DNA of 64,000 nucleotides from Actinomadura sp. K4S16 (lineage in GTDB: Bacteria > Actinomycetota > Actinomycetes > Streptosporangiales > Streptosporangiaceae), in NCBI RefSeq assembly GCF_008327685.1, contig NZ_BDDE01000032.1, positions 34,556 through 98,555 on the forward strand, in the 5' to 3' direction. Both the position numbers and the translations under genes were made by a program. The first letter of the stretch is position 1. Each line of letters begins with the position of its first letter. The notes under the pieces were generated by a model. It had not been told where the DNA came from, did not search any database, and saw only the letters and a list, made by a program, of their open reading frames with translations. Positions 26,385 through 34,017 of this stretch are shown here, in pieces.

Positions 26385-27059
26385 ATGATCGAGGCTGTCC
26401 TGTGGGACGTCGACGACACGCTCTTCGACTTCACCGGCTCGGAACGCGCCGGACTGCTGCACCACTTCGAGGCGGAGGGTCTTCCCTCCGACCAGGCCGC
26501 CTTGGACCGGTGGCAGCAGATCACCACGAGCGAGTACCGGCGCCTCGCGGCCGGTGAGCTGACCTACGAGCAACAACGCCGTACGCGAGTCCGCAGGTTC
26601 GTGGACCGTCCGCTGAGCGACACCGAGGCGGACGCCTGGTACGACCGGTACGAGGCGCTTTTCGAAGCGGCCTGGTCAGCGTTCCCCGACGTGGCCGCGG
26701 CCTTGGACGCCCTTCCTCACCGGAAGGGGGTCCTGTCCAACTCCAGTACCGTCCACCAGGAGCGCAGGCTGACGGCACTGGGCCTGCGCCACCACTTCGA
26801 AGTGCTCCTCTGCTCCGACCGGCTCGGCCGCGCGAAACCGGACCCCGCGGCATTCCAGGCCGCCTGCACAGCCCTGAACCTGCCTCCCGCCGCAGTCGCC
26901 TACGTCGGCGACAAACTCGACATCGACGCCGTAGGCGCCCACAACGCAGGCCTCCACGCCATCTGGCTGGACCGAGCGGAAACGGCGACCCCGACGCCGA
27001 CCGGCATACACCGCATCTCGACCCTGAATGAACTGCCCGTGGTTCTGGCCGCCTGCTGA
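26385..27059 (+). CDS. HAD-family hydrolase
   Basis: This 224-aa haloacid-dehalogenase-like phosphatase has all four HAD motifs: I, LWDVDDTLFDF (nucleophile Asp at residue 8); II, GVLSNSS; III, the lysine in GRAKPDPAAFQAAC; IV, YVGDKLDIDAVGAHNAG. A helical cap lies between motifs I and II (subfamily IA). It probably removes phosphate from a small metabolite; the substrate cannot be told. The base composition is a little less GC-rich than in flanking housekeeping genes. Confidence 0.93.
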   Translation: MIEAVLWDVDDTLFDFTGSERAGLLHHFEAEGLPSDQAALDRWQQITTSEYRRLAAGELTYEQQRRTRVRRFVDRPLSDTEADAWYDRYEALFEAAWSAFPDVAAALDALPHRKGVLSNSSTVHQERRLTALGLRHHFEVLLCSDRLGRAKPDPAAFQAACTALNLPPAAVAYVGDKLDIDAVGAHNAGLHAIWLDRAETATPTPTGIHRISTLNELPVVLAAC

Positions 27060-27136
27060 ACTCCCACCTGCACGGCAGCGCCGCGCCACTCCCTAGCGAG
27101 CGCACGACCAAACAGCCTCACGTCGAGATCGGCGCT

Positions 27137-27832
27137 TCAGGAGATCGGCACGTACCAGCGCTCACGGCCCGCCTGCGAGAGCCGGAACCGCTCCGGATCC
27201 CGGACGCAGGCCTTCATCAGCCCGTCCGCCGCCTTGTCGTCCAGGTCATCGGGAACTTCGAACCCCTGGAACGCCGCTCGACCGACCCCGGCACGGAACC
27301 GGTGCTTGTACTCCTCCTCGCCCACGTAGGTCAGTGCTATGCGCCCGTCCCATTCGAGTCCGAATTCGAACGGTGCATGCCGGGTGGGAAAGCGGATCCG
27401 ATGATCGGCGACCGAGTCATGGCCGAGCAGGTAGATGTGGAAGGCGAAGTCGTCCCAGTCCTCGATCTCGTCCACTTCGTCGAGGCCGTCGACATGGAAG
27501 GCGCGGCCGGTCAGCGCGTCGAAATCCAACGGTTCGTCCGGAGATCCCGCGACGAAACCCCGGGCGGCGCTGATGGTGCACCTGTGGTAGTTGCACCAGA
27601 CGATCTTCGCCTCGAAGTCCGGCCCGTCTTCGGAATCTTCATCCTCCTCGCTACCGGTCGGGTCCTCCGCGTCGTAGTAGGCACTCTCCAACTCGAAGAT
27701 GAACCGCAAGCCGGACTCGGGGTCCAGCCGTCCCTTCCAGGCGAACTCCTCGATCCTGTGCCCGCCAGGCCACGGATTCCCCGGAAACCAGATCCGATCA
27801 TCCTTCGCCGACAGGGTCATGTTCCCGTCCAC
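27137..27832 (-). CDS. Hypothetical acidic protein (231 aa)
   Basis: I do not recognise this family. The product is soluble and acidic, with an Asp/Glu-rich loop (GSEEDEDSEDGPDFE, about residues 60-75) and aromatic-rich flanks (WCNYHRCTISAARGF). GTG 27832 is chosen because GGAGG lies six bases upstream; an ATG four codons later is the alternative. It sits 57 bases downstream of the membrane-protein gene on the same strand and may be co-transcribed with it. Lower GC than most neighbours suggests an accessory gene. Confidence 0.75.
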   Translation of the reverse strand: MDGNMTLSAKDDRIWFPGNPWPGGHRIEEFAWKGRLDPESGLRFIFELESAYYDAEDPTGSEEDEDSEDGPDFEAKIVWCNYHRCTISAARGFVAGSPDEPLDFDALTGRAFHVDGLDEVDEIEDWDDFAFHIYLLGHDSVADHRIRFPTRHAPFEFGLEWDGRIALTYVGEEEYKHRFRAGVGRAAFQGFEVPDDLDDKAADGLMKACVRDPERFRLSQAGRERWYVPIS

Positions 27833-27889
27833 CGCACCCCTCCAAAGCACTCGCGACCACGGTTCTACAGCCTGGGGGTGACACGCGGC

Positions 27890-29026
27890 TCAGGCGAGGA
27901 GGCGTTGGACGAAGAAGACGACCAGGGAGGCGAGGATTCCGGTCACGTACTGCAGAAGGGTGGCGGTCTTGACCGGGAGGCGGCGCAGCGTCCGGAAGTG
28001 CGTGTAGGCCTGGACGGCACTGCCCAGGTCCTCGGAGAGCAGGAGGTGTCCGGGCGGGCGGTGCGTCTGCGCCATCAGCGGGTCCACGATCGTGTCGATA
28101 TGGCGCCGGACCAGGTGGGCCAGCGTGATGTAGGGCTGCACGCCGACGTACAGGGCCGTGACGACCGCCAGGACGGGGAACCCCACGAAGAACGCCTGCA
28201 TGAGCGGGCCCGGACGGTCGCTTGTGACGGCCACGGTCGACAGTTCGGCGATGAGGACACCCACTGCCGTGCTGACCGCGACGCGCCCGTACACCCGGCA
28301 CAACTGCACGATCGCCGGAGTGTGTGCGGGGTCCATCCACGCCATCTGCAAATCCATGCACCGGTGCAGACGCAGCGGCACCTCGGCCAGCGTGTAGAGC
28401 CAGTAGAGGACGCCGCCACCGATGAATCCCGTCCAAGCGCAGCACACGTAGATCCACACGCTCACGGAGACCGAATCGACCTGCTGGTGCGACATCGCGT
28501 AGGCGAGAAGCGCGGAGAGACCCATCCCGGCGGCCCCGGCCACAAACTGCGGCACCGGACGGCAGCGTCCGTTGAGCCAGCCCAGGAACTCACCCCGCTC
28601 GGCCGACACGGCCAGCAGGTCGGCTACGGACTCGGCTAAGACCGCCGTCCAGCGCCAGGCGATCCACGAGAGGGCCAGCATCAGGACGGACGTGACGGTC
28701 GCGGAGAGCACGAGCAAAGCACCGGTGGTGCCGCGCAGCGGTTCGTCCTCCAGAAGCCCGCCGAGGACGAGCGCGAGCAGGTAGGGCCAACCACCCGTGA
28801 CCAGGATCCCCACCGTAGCCGTGAACGCCGTGATGGGGCCGGGCAAGACCCGCGCGACCGCCCTCGCCAGCAGCACCACCATGACGAGCCCGCGCCCCTG
28901 CTCGGCGAACCGCCGCAACTCCGCCGCGGTCGCCGGATCCCGCAGCGGCCGCCGGTCCACCGCACTCAGGCGGCTAAGCAGATCGCCCTGCCCGCCGTCC
29001 GCCGCCCCTTCCGCCCCCAGCCCCAT
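27890..29026 (-). CDS. Multipass membrane protein of unknown function
   Basis: This ~378-aa protein is not one I recognise. It has a hydrophilic N-terminal segment (about residues 1-55), then seven to eight hydrophobic helices, among them GPITAFTATVGILVTGGWPY, VSVWIYVCCAWTGFIGGG and YVTGILASLVVFFVQRLL at the C-terminus. A cytoplasmic loop of about 80 residues lies before the last helix. ATG 29026 has a GAGG nine bases upstream; the longer open frame upstream collides with the divergent lipoprotein gene and is not credible. It may form an operon with the hypothetical gene downstream. Confidence 0.75.
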   Translation of the reverse strand: MGLGAEGAADGGQGDLLSRLSAVDRRPLRDPATAAELRRFAEQGRGLVMVVLLARAVARVLPGPITAFTATVGILVTGGWPYLLALVLGGLLEDEPLRGTTGALLVLSATVTSVLMLALSWIAWRWTAVLAESVADLLAVSAERGEFLGWLNGRCRPVPQFVAGAAGMGLSALLAYAMSHQQVDSVSVSVWIYVCCAWTGFIGGGVLYWLYTLAEVPLRLHRCMDLQMAWMDPAHTPAIVQLCRVYGRVAVSTAVGVLIAELSTVAVTSDRPGPLMQAFFVGFPVLAVVTALYVGVQPYITLAHLVRRHIDTIVDPLMAQTHRPPGHLLLSEDLGSAVQAYTHFRTLRRLPVKTATLLQYVTGILASLVVFFVQRLLA

Positions 29027-29122
29027 CGCCACCCACCTCGCCGTAGCCCTCCGCGACACCACGCTGACGAGTCCCCCGAACAACCGCAACACCAAGGCCA
29101 ATCCCGGCCCGCAAGGCCCGCA

Positions 29123-29150
29123 GGCTAATGCGGGTTTAACCCTCTGGGGG
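29123..29150 (+). promoter_or_regulatory. Conserved palindromic box upstream of MacAB-type operon
   Basis: This block reads GGCTAATGC, then the palindrome GGGTTTAACCC (29132-29142), then TCTGGGGG. It is the counterpart of the block before the response-regulator gene at 24.6 kb. A small hairpin (CCCGCA 29117-29122 with TGCGGG 29129-29134) overlaps its left half. It lies about 55 bases upstream of the lipoprotein start. Confidence 0.65.
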
Positions 29151-29197
29151 CTCTTATGGGGCGGGCTGGGGCAGGGTGCCTCGGGGAGAGGGTCGGC

Positions 29198-29695
29198 ATG
29201 AAGGTGTGGGTTCTGGGTGTCGCTGCGGCGCTCTTGCTGGGGCTCGCCGGGTGTGGGGGCGATGGGGAGAGCGGGGTCGCCAGTGCGGGGGGTGGTTCGG
29301 GTTCTGCTTCTCCTGGCAAGTCGGTCTCTCCGGAGGATGCTCAGTTGAAGTTCGCGCGGTGCATGCGGGAGAACGGGGTGGACGTTCCCGATCCCGGGAG
29401 TGGGGACGGGCGGGCGTTGCGGCTGGGGAAGGGCGGCGACCGCAGCAAGTTGGACGCGGCGCTGCGGAAGTGCCAGTCGTGGCTTCAGGCGGGCGGGAAG
29501 ATGCCCGACCTCAAGGACCCGAAGGTCCGCGACCAGTACGTCAAGTTCGCGCAGTGCATGCGGGAGCACGGGGTCGACATCCCGGATCCGGGGCCGGACG
29601 GGCAGATCAGGATCCCGACGGCGCGGGTCGACCGGGGGCAGGCGGAGAAGGCGCGTGAGGCGTGCAGGGCCAGCCTTCCGGGGGCCGGGAAGTGA
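29198..29695 (+). CDS. Lipoprotein with duplicated CMRxxGVDxPDPG motif
   Basis: A 165-aa exported lipoprotein, first gene of a four-gene efflux-type operon. The lipobox LLGLAGC ends a short signal peptide, followed by a Gly/Ser linker. The mature part holds two similar modules: KFARCMRENGVDVPDPG and KFAQCMREHGVDIPDPG, each followed about 35 residues later by a conserved cysteine (LRKCQSW; REACRAS). Each module thus has two cysteines, likely to form a disulfide. ATG 29198 follows GGAGAGGG. GTGA overlap links it to the adaptor gene. Lipoproteins of this kind are common beside actinobacterial MacAB-type genes; their function is not known. Confidence 0.85.
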   Translation: MKVWVLGVAAALLLGLAGCGGDGESGVASAGGGSGSASPGKSVSPEDAQLKFARCMRENGVDVPDPGSGDGRALRLGKGGDRSKLDAALRKCQSWLQAGGKMPDLKDPKVRDQYVKFAQCMREHGVDIPDPGPDGQIRIPTARVDRGQAEKAREACRASLPGAGK

Positions 29696-30729
29696 GGCGG
29701 GTCGTGGTCGCCGGAGGGGTCGCCGTCGTCGTGGTGGTGGGCGGCGGCGCCCTGGTGTGGGACCGGGACGGGAGCCAGGCGCAGGGGGCGCAGGCCCCGC
29801 TGGCGACGGCGGTGGTGAGTCGGGGCGATCTCGTGGATACCGAGAAGGTGGACGGGAAGCTCACCTACGACGGTGTCCGGGACGTGTGGACGGGGGCGTC
29901 CGGCGTCGTGACCTGGGTGCCGGCGGAGGGCGCGACCGTGGGGCGTGGGGAGACGCTTCTCTCGGTCGCGGGCAAGCCTGTGACGCTGATGTACGGCGGC
30001 AGGCCCATGTACCGGACGCTGCGGAGCGGTTCCTCTGGCAAGGACGTCCGGCAGCTGGAGGAGAACCTGCGGGCTCTCGGGTACGGCGGCCTGACCGTGG
30101 ACGAGGAGTTCACCGGAGCTACGGAGGCCGCCGTCGAGGAGTGGCAGGACGATCGGGGGCTCAACGAAACGGGGACGGTCGACCCTGGTCAGGTCGTGTT
30201 CCTCAGCGGGGCCGTGCGGGTCCGGGAGGTCAAGGCGCCCGAGGGGAAGCGGGCCGTCCAGGGGCAGCCCGTCCTGACGGTCGCCGGGACGAAACGGGTC
30301 GTGCACGTCGATCTGGACGCCGACAAGCAGGATCTCGCGAAGAAGGGCGCGGGGGTGACGGTGGAGCTGCCCGGCGGGGCGACCGTGAAGGGGAAGATCA
30401 GCAAGGTCGGCGGCGTCGCCGAGACGACCGGGTCGGGGCAGGACCAGAAGACCACGGTCGGGGTCGACATCTCGCTCGGGAACGCCAAGACGGGGCGGCT
30501 GGACGAGGCGCCGGTCAGCGTCGAGCTGGAGAGCGAGCGGCGCGAAGGGGTGCTGTCGGTGCCGGTCGAGGCGCTGCTCGCGCTGCGGGAGGGCGGCTTC
30601 GGCGTCGAGGTCGCCGACGGGTCGAGGCGCCTGCTGCCCGTGAGGGTCGGGGCGTTCGGCGGCGGACGCGTCGAGGTCTCCGGGAGCGGGCTCCGCGAGG
30701 GCATGAAGGTCGGGGTGCCCGCCGAATGA
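29692..30729 (+). CDS. Peptidoglycan-binding efflux adaptor (MacA/HlyD-like)
   Basis: This 345-aa membrane-anchored protein has one N-terminal helix (RRVVVAGGVAVVVVVGGGALV). A peptidoglycan-binding-like domain lies about residues 100-160 (GSSGKDVRQLEENLRALGYGGLTVDEEFT ... TEAAVEEWQ), inserted in a biotinyl-lipoyl/HlyD-type scaffold with a beta-barrel portion (VVHVDLDADKQDLAKKGAGV, VEVSGSGLREGMKVGV). This architecture is typical of actinobacterial MacA-like partners of MacB-type ABC permeases. GTG 29692 overlaps the lipoprotein stop by GTGA, and the ABC ATPase start overlaps its stop by ATGA. It probably links the permease to the cell wall. Confidence 0.9.
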   Translation: MRRVVVAGGVAVVVVVGGGALVWDRDGSQAQGAQAPLATAVVSRGDLVDTEKVDGKLTYDGVRDVWTGASGVVTWVPAEGATVGRGETLLSVAGKPVTLMYGGRPMYRTLRSGSSGKDVRQLEENLRALGYGGLTVDEEFTGATEAAVEEWQDDRGLNETGTVDPGQVVFLSGAVRVREVKAPEGKRAVQGQPVLTVAGTKRVVHVDLDADKQDLAKKGAGVTVELPGGATVKGKISKVGGVAETTGSGQDQKTTVGVDISLGNAKTGRLDEAPVSVELESERREGVLSVPVEALLALREGGFGVEVADGSRRLLPVRVGAFGGGRVEVSGSGLREGMKVGVPAE

Positions 30730-31436
30730 AGGGCTTCGACGACAGGGGCGCGAACATCGTGGAGCTGGCCGGGGTGGCCAAGGAGTACGCGGGCGGCGTC
30801 GCGGCGCTGCGGGGCGTCGACCTGGTGATCGCGCCGGGGGAGCGGGCGGCGATCGTCGGGCCGTCCGGGTCGGGCAAGTCGACGCTGCTGCACATGATCG
30901 GGACGCTGGACCGGCCGACCCGGGGCAGCGTGCGGGTCGCCGGGCACGAGGTCGCGGAGCTCGCGGACCGGGAGCTGTCGGCGCTGCGGGCGCGGCACAT
31001 CGGGTTCGTGTTCCAGCAGTTCCACCTGGCCGCGGGGGTGAGCGCCCTCGACAACGTCGCCGACGGGCTCCTCTACAGCGGGGTCGGGCTGCGGGAGCGG
31101 CGGGAGCGGGCGCGGGCGGCGCTCGAACGCGTCGGGCTGGGGGAGCGGGCGGGGCACCGGCCGCACCAGCTGTCGGGCGGCGAGCAGCAGCGGGTCGCGG
31201 TCGCGCGGGCGGTCGTGGGCGAGCCCGACCTGCTGCTCGCGGACGAGCCGACCGGCAACCTCGACTCCGCCGCGGGAGCCGGCGTGCTCGCGCTGCTGGA
31301 CGAGCTGAACCGCGCGGGCACCACCGTCGTGGTCATCACGCATGACGCGGAGGTCGCGGCCCGTGCGCCGCGCCGGGTCCGGATCCGGGACGGCGAGATC
31401 GTCGCGGACGAGCGGGCGGGGGTGGGGAGCCGATGA
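30726..31436 (+). CDS. ABC transporter ATP-binding protein (MacB/LolD type)
   Basis: A 236-aa ATPase that powers the adjacent FtsX-like permease. Walker A is IVGPSGSGKSTLLHMIG (about residue 43), the Q-loop is FVFQQFHLA, the signature is LSGGEQQRVAVARAV, and Walker B is LLLADEPTGNLDS, with the H-loop in VVVITHDAEVA. The N-terminal 10 residues before VELAGVAKEYAGG are poorly conserved, so translation could begin slightly later, but the ATGA overlap with the adaptor gene supports ATG 30726. Its stop overlaps the permease start in the same way. Confidence 0.95.
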   Translation: MKGFDDRGANIVELAGVAKEYAGGVAALRGVDLVIAPGERAAIVGPSGSGKSTLLHMIGTLDRPTRGSVRVAGHEVAELADRELSALRARHIGFVFQQFHLAAGVSALDNVADGLLYSGVGLRERRERARAALERVGLGERAGHRPHQLSGGEQQRVAVARAVVGEPDLLLADEPTGNLDSAAGAGVLALLDELNRAGTTVVVITHDAEVAARAPRRVRIRDGEIVADERAGVGSR

Positions 31437-32614
31437 GGCCCGCGCGGCTCGGCGCGGGCGACGTCCTGCGCGTGGGGCTCGGCGGGCTCAGGGCCCGGCC
31501 CGCGCGGGTCGTGCTGTCGGCCCTCGGCATCGCGATCGGCATCGCGACGATGGTCGCCGTCATCGGGATCTCCTCCTCCAGCAGGGAGGACCTCATGCAG
31601 CGGCTCGACCGGCTCGGCACCAACCTGCTGACGGCCAAGCCGGGGGACACCCTGTTCGGCGAGAAGGCGGAGCTGCCCGAGACGGCCCCGGAGATGGTGC
31701 GCCGGATCGCGCCGGTCACGGCGGTCGGTGCGACCGGGTCGGTGGAGGCCACCGTCCGCCGCACCGACAGGATCCCGGAGGAGGTCACGCAGGGCATCGC
31801 CGTGCAGGCCGCCACGAGCGGGCTGCTCGGCACCCTGGACGTGGCGCCGGCGAGCGGGCGCCGGCTCGACGCGGCCACCGAAGGGCGTCCCGTCGTGGTG
31901 CTCGGCTCGGAGGCGGCGCGGCGGCTCGGCCTGGACCGGGCGGGCGGGCAGGTGTGGATCGGCGGCCGGTGGTTCGTCGTCCTCGGCGTGCTGCGGCCCG
32001 CGGAGCTGGCGCCGGAGATCGACCGCTCCGCCCTCGTCGGCTGGGACGCCGCGCGCCGCTACCTCGGCTTCGACGGGCACCCCACGACGATCTACGAGCG
32101 GTCCACGGACGCCTCCGTCGACGACGTCCGCGACGTCCTCGCCCGGACGGTCAACCCCGAGCGCCCCGAGGAGGTCGAGGTCAGCCGCCCCTCCGACGCG
32201 CTGGAGGCGCGGGCCGCGGCGTCCGGCGCGTTCACCGGGCTGCTGCTCGGGCTCGGCGCCGTCGCGCTGCTGGTCGGCGGGGTCGGGGTCGCCAACACGA
32301 TGGTGATCTCGGTGCTGGAGCGGCGCCGCGAGATCGGGCTGCGCCGGTCGCTCGGGGCCACCCGCGGCCAGATCCGCCTCCAGTTCGTCGCCGAGTCGCT
32401 GCTGCTGTCGGCGTTCGGGGGCGCGGCCGGGGTCGTGCTCGGCGCGGCGGTGACGACCGGGTTCGCGCTGTGGAAGGGGTGGCCGCCGGTCGTGCCGGTC
32501 TGGGCGCTCGGCGGCGCGCTCGCCGCGACCCTGGCGATCGGGACGGTCGCCGGCCTGTACCCGGCGATGCGGGCGGCGCGGCTGCCGCCGACGGCGGCGC
32601 TGGCGACCGCGTGA
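31433..32614 (+). CDS. ABC transporter permease (MacB/FtsX family)
   Basis: This 393-aa permease has the MacB arrangement: an N-terminal helix (RVVLSALGIAIGIATMVAVIGI), a periplasmic domain of about residues 50-265, then three C-terminal helices with the FtsX signature (VGGVGVANTMVISVLERRREIGLRRSLGAT). Such permeases drive export or mechanotransmission at the cell surface rather than classical transport across the membrane. It is the last gene of the operon lipoprotein-adaptor-ATPase-permease, all joined by 4-bp overlaps. Substrate unknown; antibiotic or peptide export is a common guess. Confidence 0.94.
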   Translation: MRPARLGAGDVLRVGLGGLRARPARVVLSALGIAIGIATMVAVIGISSSSREDLMQRLDRLGTNLLTAKPGDTLFGEKAELPETAPEMVRRIAPVTAVGATGSVEATVRRTDRIPEEVTQGIAVQAATSGLLGTLDVAPASGRRLDAATEGRPVVVLGSEAARRLGLDRAGGQVWIGGRWFVVLGVLRPAELAPEIDRSALVGWDAARRYLGFDGHPTTIYERSTDASVDDVRDVLARTVNPERPEEVEVSRPSDALEARAAASGAFTGLLLGLGAVALLVGGVGVANTMVISVLERRREIGLRRSLGATRGQIRLQFVAESLLLSAFGGAAGVVLGAAVTTGFALWKGWPPVVPVWALGGALAATLAIGTVAGLYPAMRAARLPPTAALATA

Positions 32615-32693
32615 AGTCTGGTCACGATCCGGCACATCGGTGCATGATTGGGGCGGCGACGTCGACCCGCCTGGGGGAGGTGCCACAACCGCC

Positions 32694-33056
32694 ATGCCGG
32701 TGCCACGCCCGCTCCGCGAGCGCTGCAGGGAGTTCCTCGGAATCGACGATGAGATCCGCTACATCTTCCCCGCGATGACCTACGGCGGCGGCGCCGGGTT
32801 CATCTTCGTCGTCACCGGCGACCAGGTCGCGGTGATCTCCACCGGCTCGCTGAGCCGCAGCACCCCGAAGAGCATCTGGGGCAGCTACCCGCGCGGCACG
32901 AGGATCGGGCCGGTGGAGACGGGCGTCGGCGCGTCGTTCGAGTTCGCGGGCGCCGTGTTCGAGCTGGACGACGAGTACGTCCCGGTCGTCAACGCCGCCG
33001 ACGCGGAGATCTTCGCCCGGGACAGCCTGCCCCGCGACCCGCTGCCCGACCTCTGA
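32694..33056 (+). CDS. Hypothetical protein (120 aa)
   Basis: This soluble 120-aa protein begins PVPRPLRERCREFLGIDDEIRYIFPAMT and contains glycine-rich YGGGAGFIFVVTGDQVAVIS, reminiscent of a PH-like or bacterial phosphatidylinositide-binding-like beta fold that reports on membrane or kinase state; that resemblance is weak. No signal peptide or helix is obvious. ATG 32694 follows GGGGAGG at a rather long spacing of 13 bases. It ends six bases before the convergent efeU gene. I do not know its function; small proteins like this are widespread in actinobacteria. Confidence 0.75.
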   Translation: MPVPRPLRERCREFLGIDDEIRYIFPAMTYGGGAGFIFVVTGDQVAVISTGSLSRSTPKSIWGSYPRGTRIGPVETGVGASFEFAGAVFELDDEYVPVVNAADAEIFARDSLPRDPLPDL

Positions 33057-33062
33057 CCTGCG

Positions 33063-33926
33063 TCAGGACGTCGGCGCCGGCTCGGTGGCCTTGGCCGGGG
33101 CGGGCTTGGACGGCGACGGGCTGCGCAGGAACAGCACCATCACCGGCACCAGGTAGAGCGCCCACATGACCAGCTGGAGCCAGGTGATCTGCGGGGTGAC
33201 GTTGAGGACGCCCTGGAAGACGGTCTGCATCCAGTCGCCGGCGCCGCCGAACTTGGCGAAGAAGGCGTGCGGCTCCAGCGCGACCGAGTTGATGCCGGGG
33301 AACACCTCCGCCTCCTGCAGGTCGTGGAAGCCGTAGCCGAACACGCCGGCGGCGACGACGATGAGCGCGGCGCCCGTCCAGGTGAAGAACCGCTTCAGGT
33401 TGATCTTGAGACCGCCGCGGTACAGCAGGTAGCCGAGCGCGACGGCGACGGCGAGGCCGAGGACCGCCCCGATGATCGGCTCGGTGGACCCGCTGGAGGA
33501 GTTGGAGATGTTCGTCCACAGGAACAGCGCGGTCTCCAGCCCCTCGCGCCCGACCGCGAGGAACGCGACGGCGGCGAGGGCGAGCGGCCCGACGTCGAGC
33601 GCGCCCTCCAGCCGGCCTTCCAGTTCGGCCTTCATGAACCGGGCGGTCTTGCGCATCCAGAAGACCATCCAGGTGACCAGGCCCACCGCGATGATCGACA
33701 GGATGCCGCCGAAGAGCTCCTGGGTCTTGAACTGCATCTCCGACGACGCGGCGCTCAGCGCGATCCCGAAGCCGCACGCCAGGACGACGGCGGCGCCGAT
33801 GCCCGTCCAGACGGGCAGCAGGGCCTGGCGGTTGCCGGTCTTCACCAGGTACGCGATCAGGATGCTCACGACCAAGGCGGCCTCGAGCCCCTCACGCAGG
33901 CCGATGAGGAAGTTGCCCAGTAGCAT
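33063..33926 (-). CDS. efeU: FTR1/EfeU-family iron permease
   Basis: This 287-aa iron permease imports ferrous/ferric iron across the membrane. The two REGLE-type iron-binding motifs are present: GLREGLEAALVV (about residue 10) and VGREGLETALFLW (about residue 128). Seven hydrophobic helices are visible, and the C-terminus is a Pro/Ala/Lys tail. ATG 33926 is chosen because GAGGAG lies seven bases upstream. No EfeO or EfeB gene is adjacent in the window, so this is a solitary permease. An IdeR/DtxR-like iron box about 33 bases upstream predicts repression when iron is plentiful. Confidence 0.93.
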   Translation of the reverse strand: MLLGNFLIGLREGLEAALVVSILIAYLVKTGNRQALLPVWTGIGAAVVLACGFGIALSAASSEMQFKTQELFGGILSIIAVGLVTWMVFWMRKTARFMKAELEGRLEGALDVGPLALAAVAFLAVGREGLETALFLWTNISNSSSGSTEPIIGAVLGLAVAVALGYLLYRGGLKINLKRFFTWTGAALIVVAAGVFGYGFHDLQEAEVFPGINSVALEPHAFFAKFGGAGDWMQTVFQGVLNVTPQITWLQLVMWALYLVPVMVLFLRSPSPSKPAPAKATEPAPTS

Positions 33927-33958
33927 CGACGCACTCCTCGGGGATCGCACGGGCTTGT

Positions 33959-33977
33959 TTAGGCAAAGCTAACCTAA
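33959..33977. promoter_or_regulatory. IdeR/DtxR-like iron box
   Basis: TTAGGCAAAGCTAACCTAA matches the established actinobacterial iron box (TTAGGTTAGSCTAACCTAA) at 16 of 19 positions and keeps most of its dyad symmetry. It lies 33 bases upstream of efeU, at the expected promoter position. Confidence 0.8.
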
Positions 33978-34017
33978 GCCAGTGTGTGCCCGGTGACCGC
34001 CCCCGTGCAAGTGCCGA

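Noticed and set aside
29117..29137. Hairpin CCCGCA-GGCTAA-TGCGGG-TTT as a terminator
   Set aside because: It lies upstream of a gene start with no plus-strand gene before it, and it overlaps the conserved box. It is better regarded as part of that regulatory region.
27890..29569. Extended N-terminus for the membrane protein (559 aa)
   Set aside because: The extra 180 residues overlap the divergent lipoprotein gene and read as Pro/Arg-rich shadow. A GAGG-supported ATG at 29026 is better.
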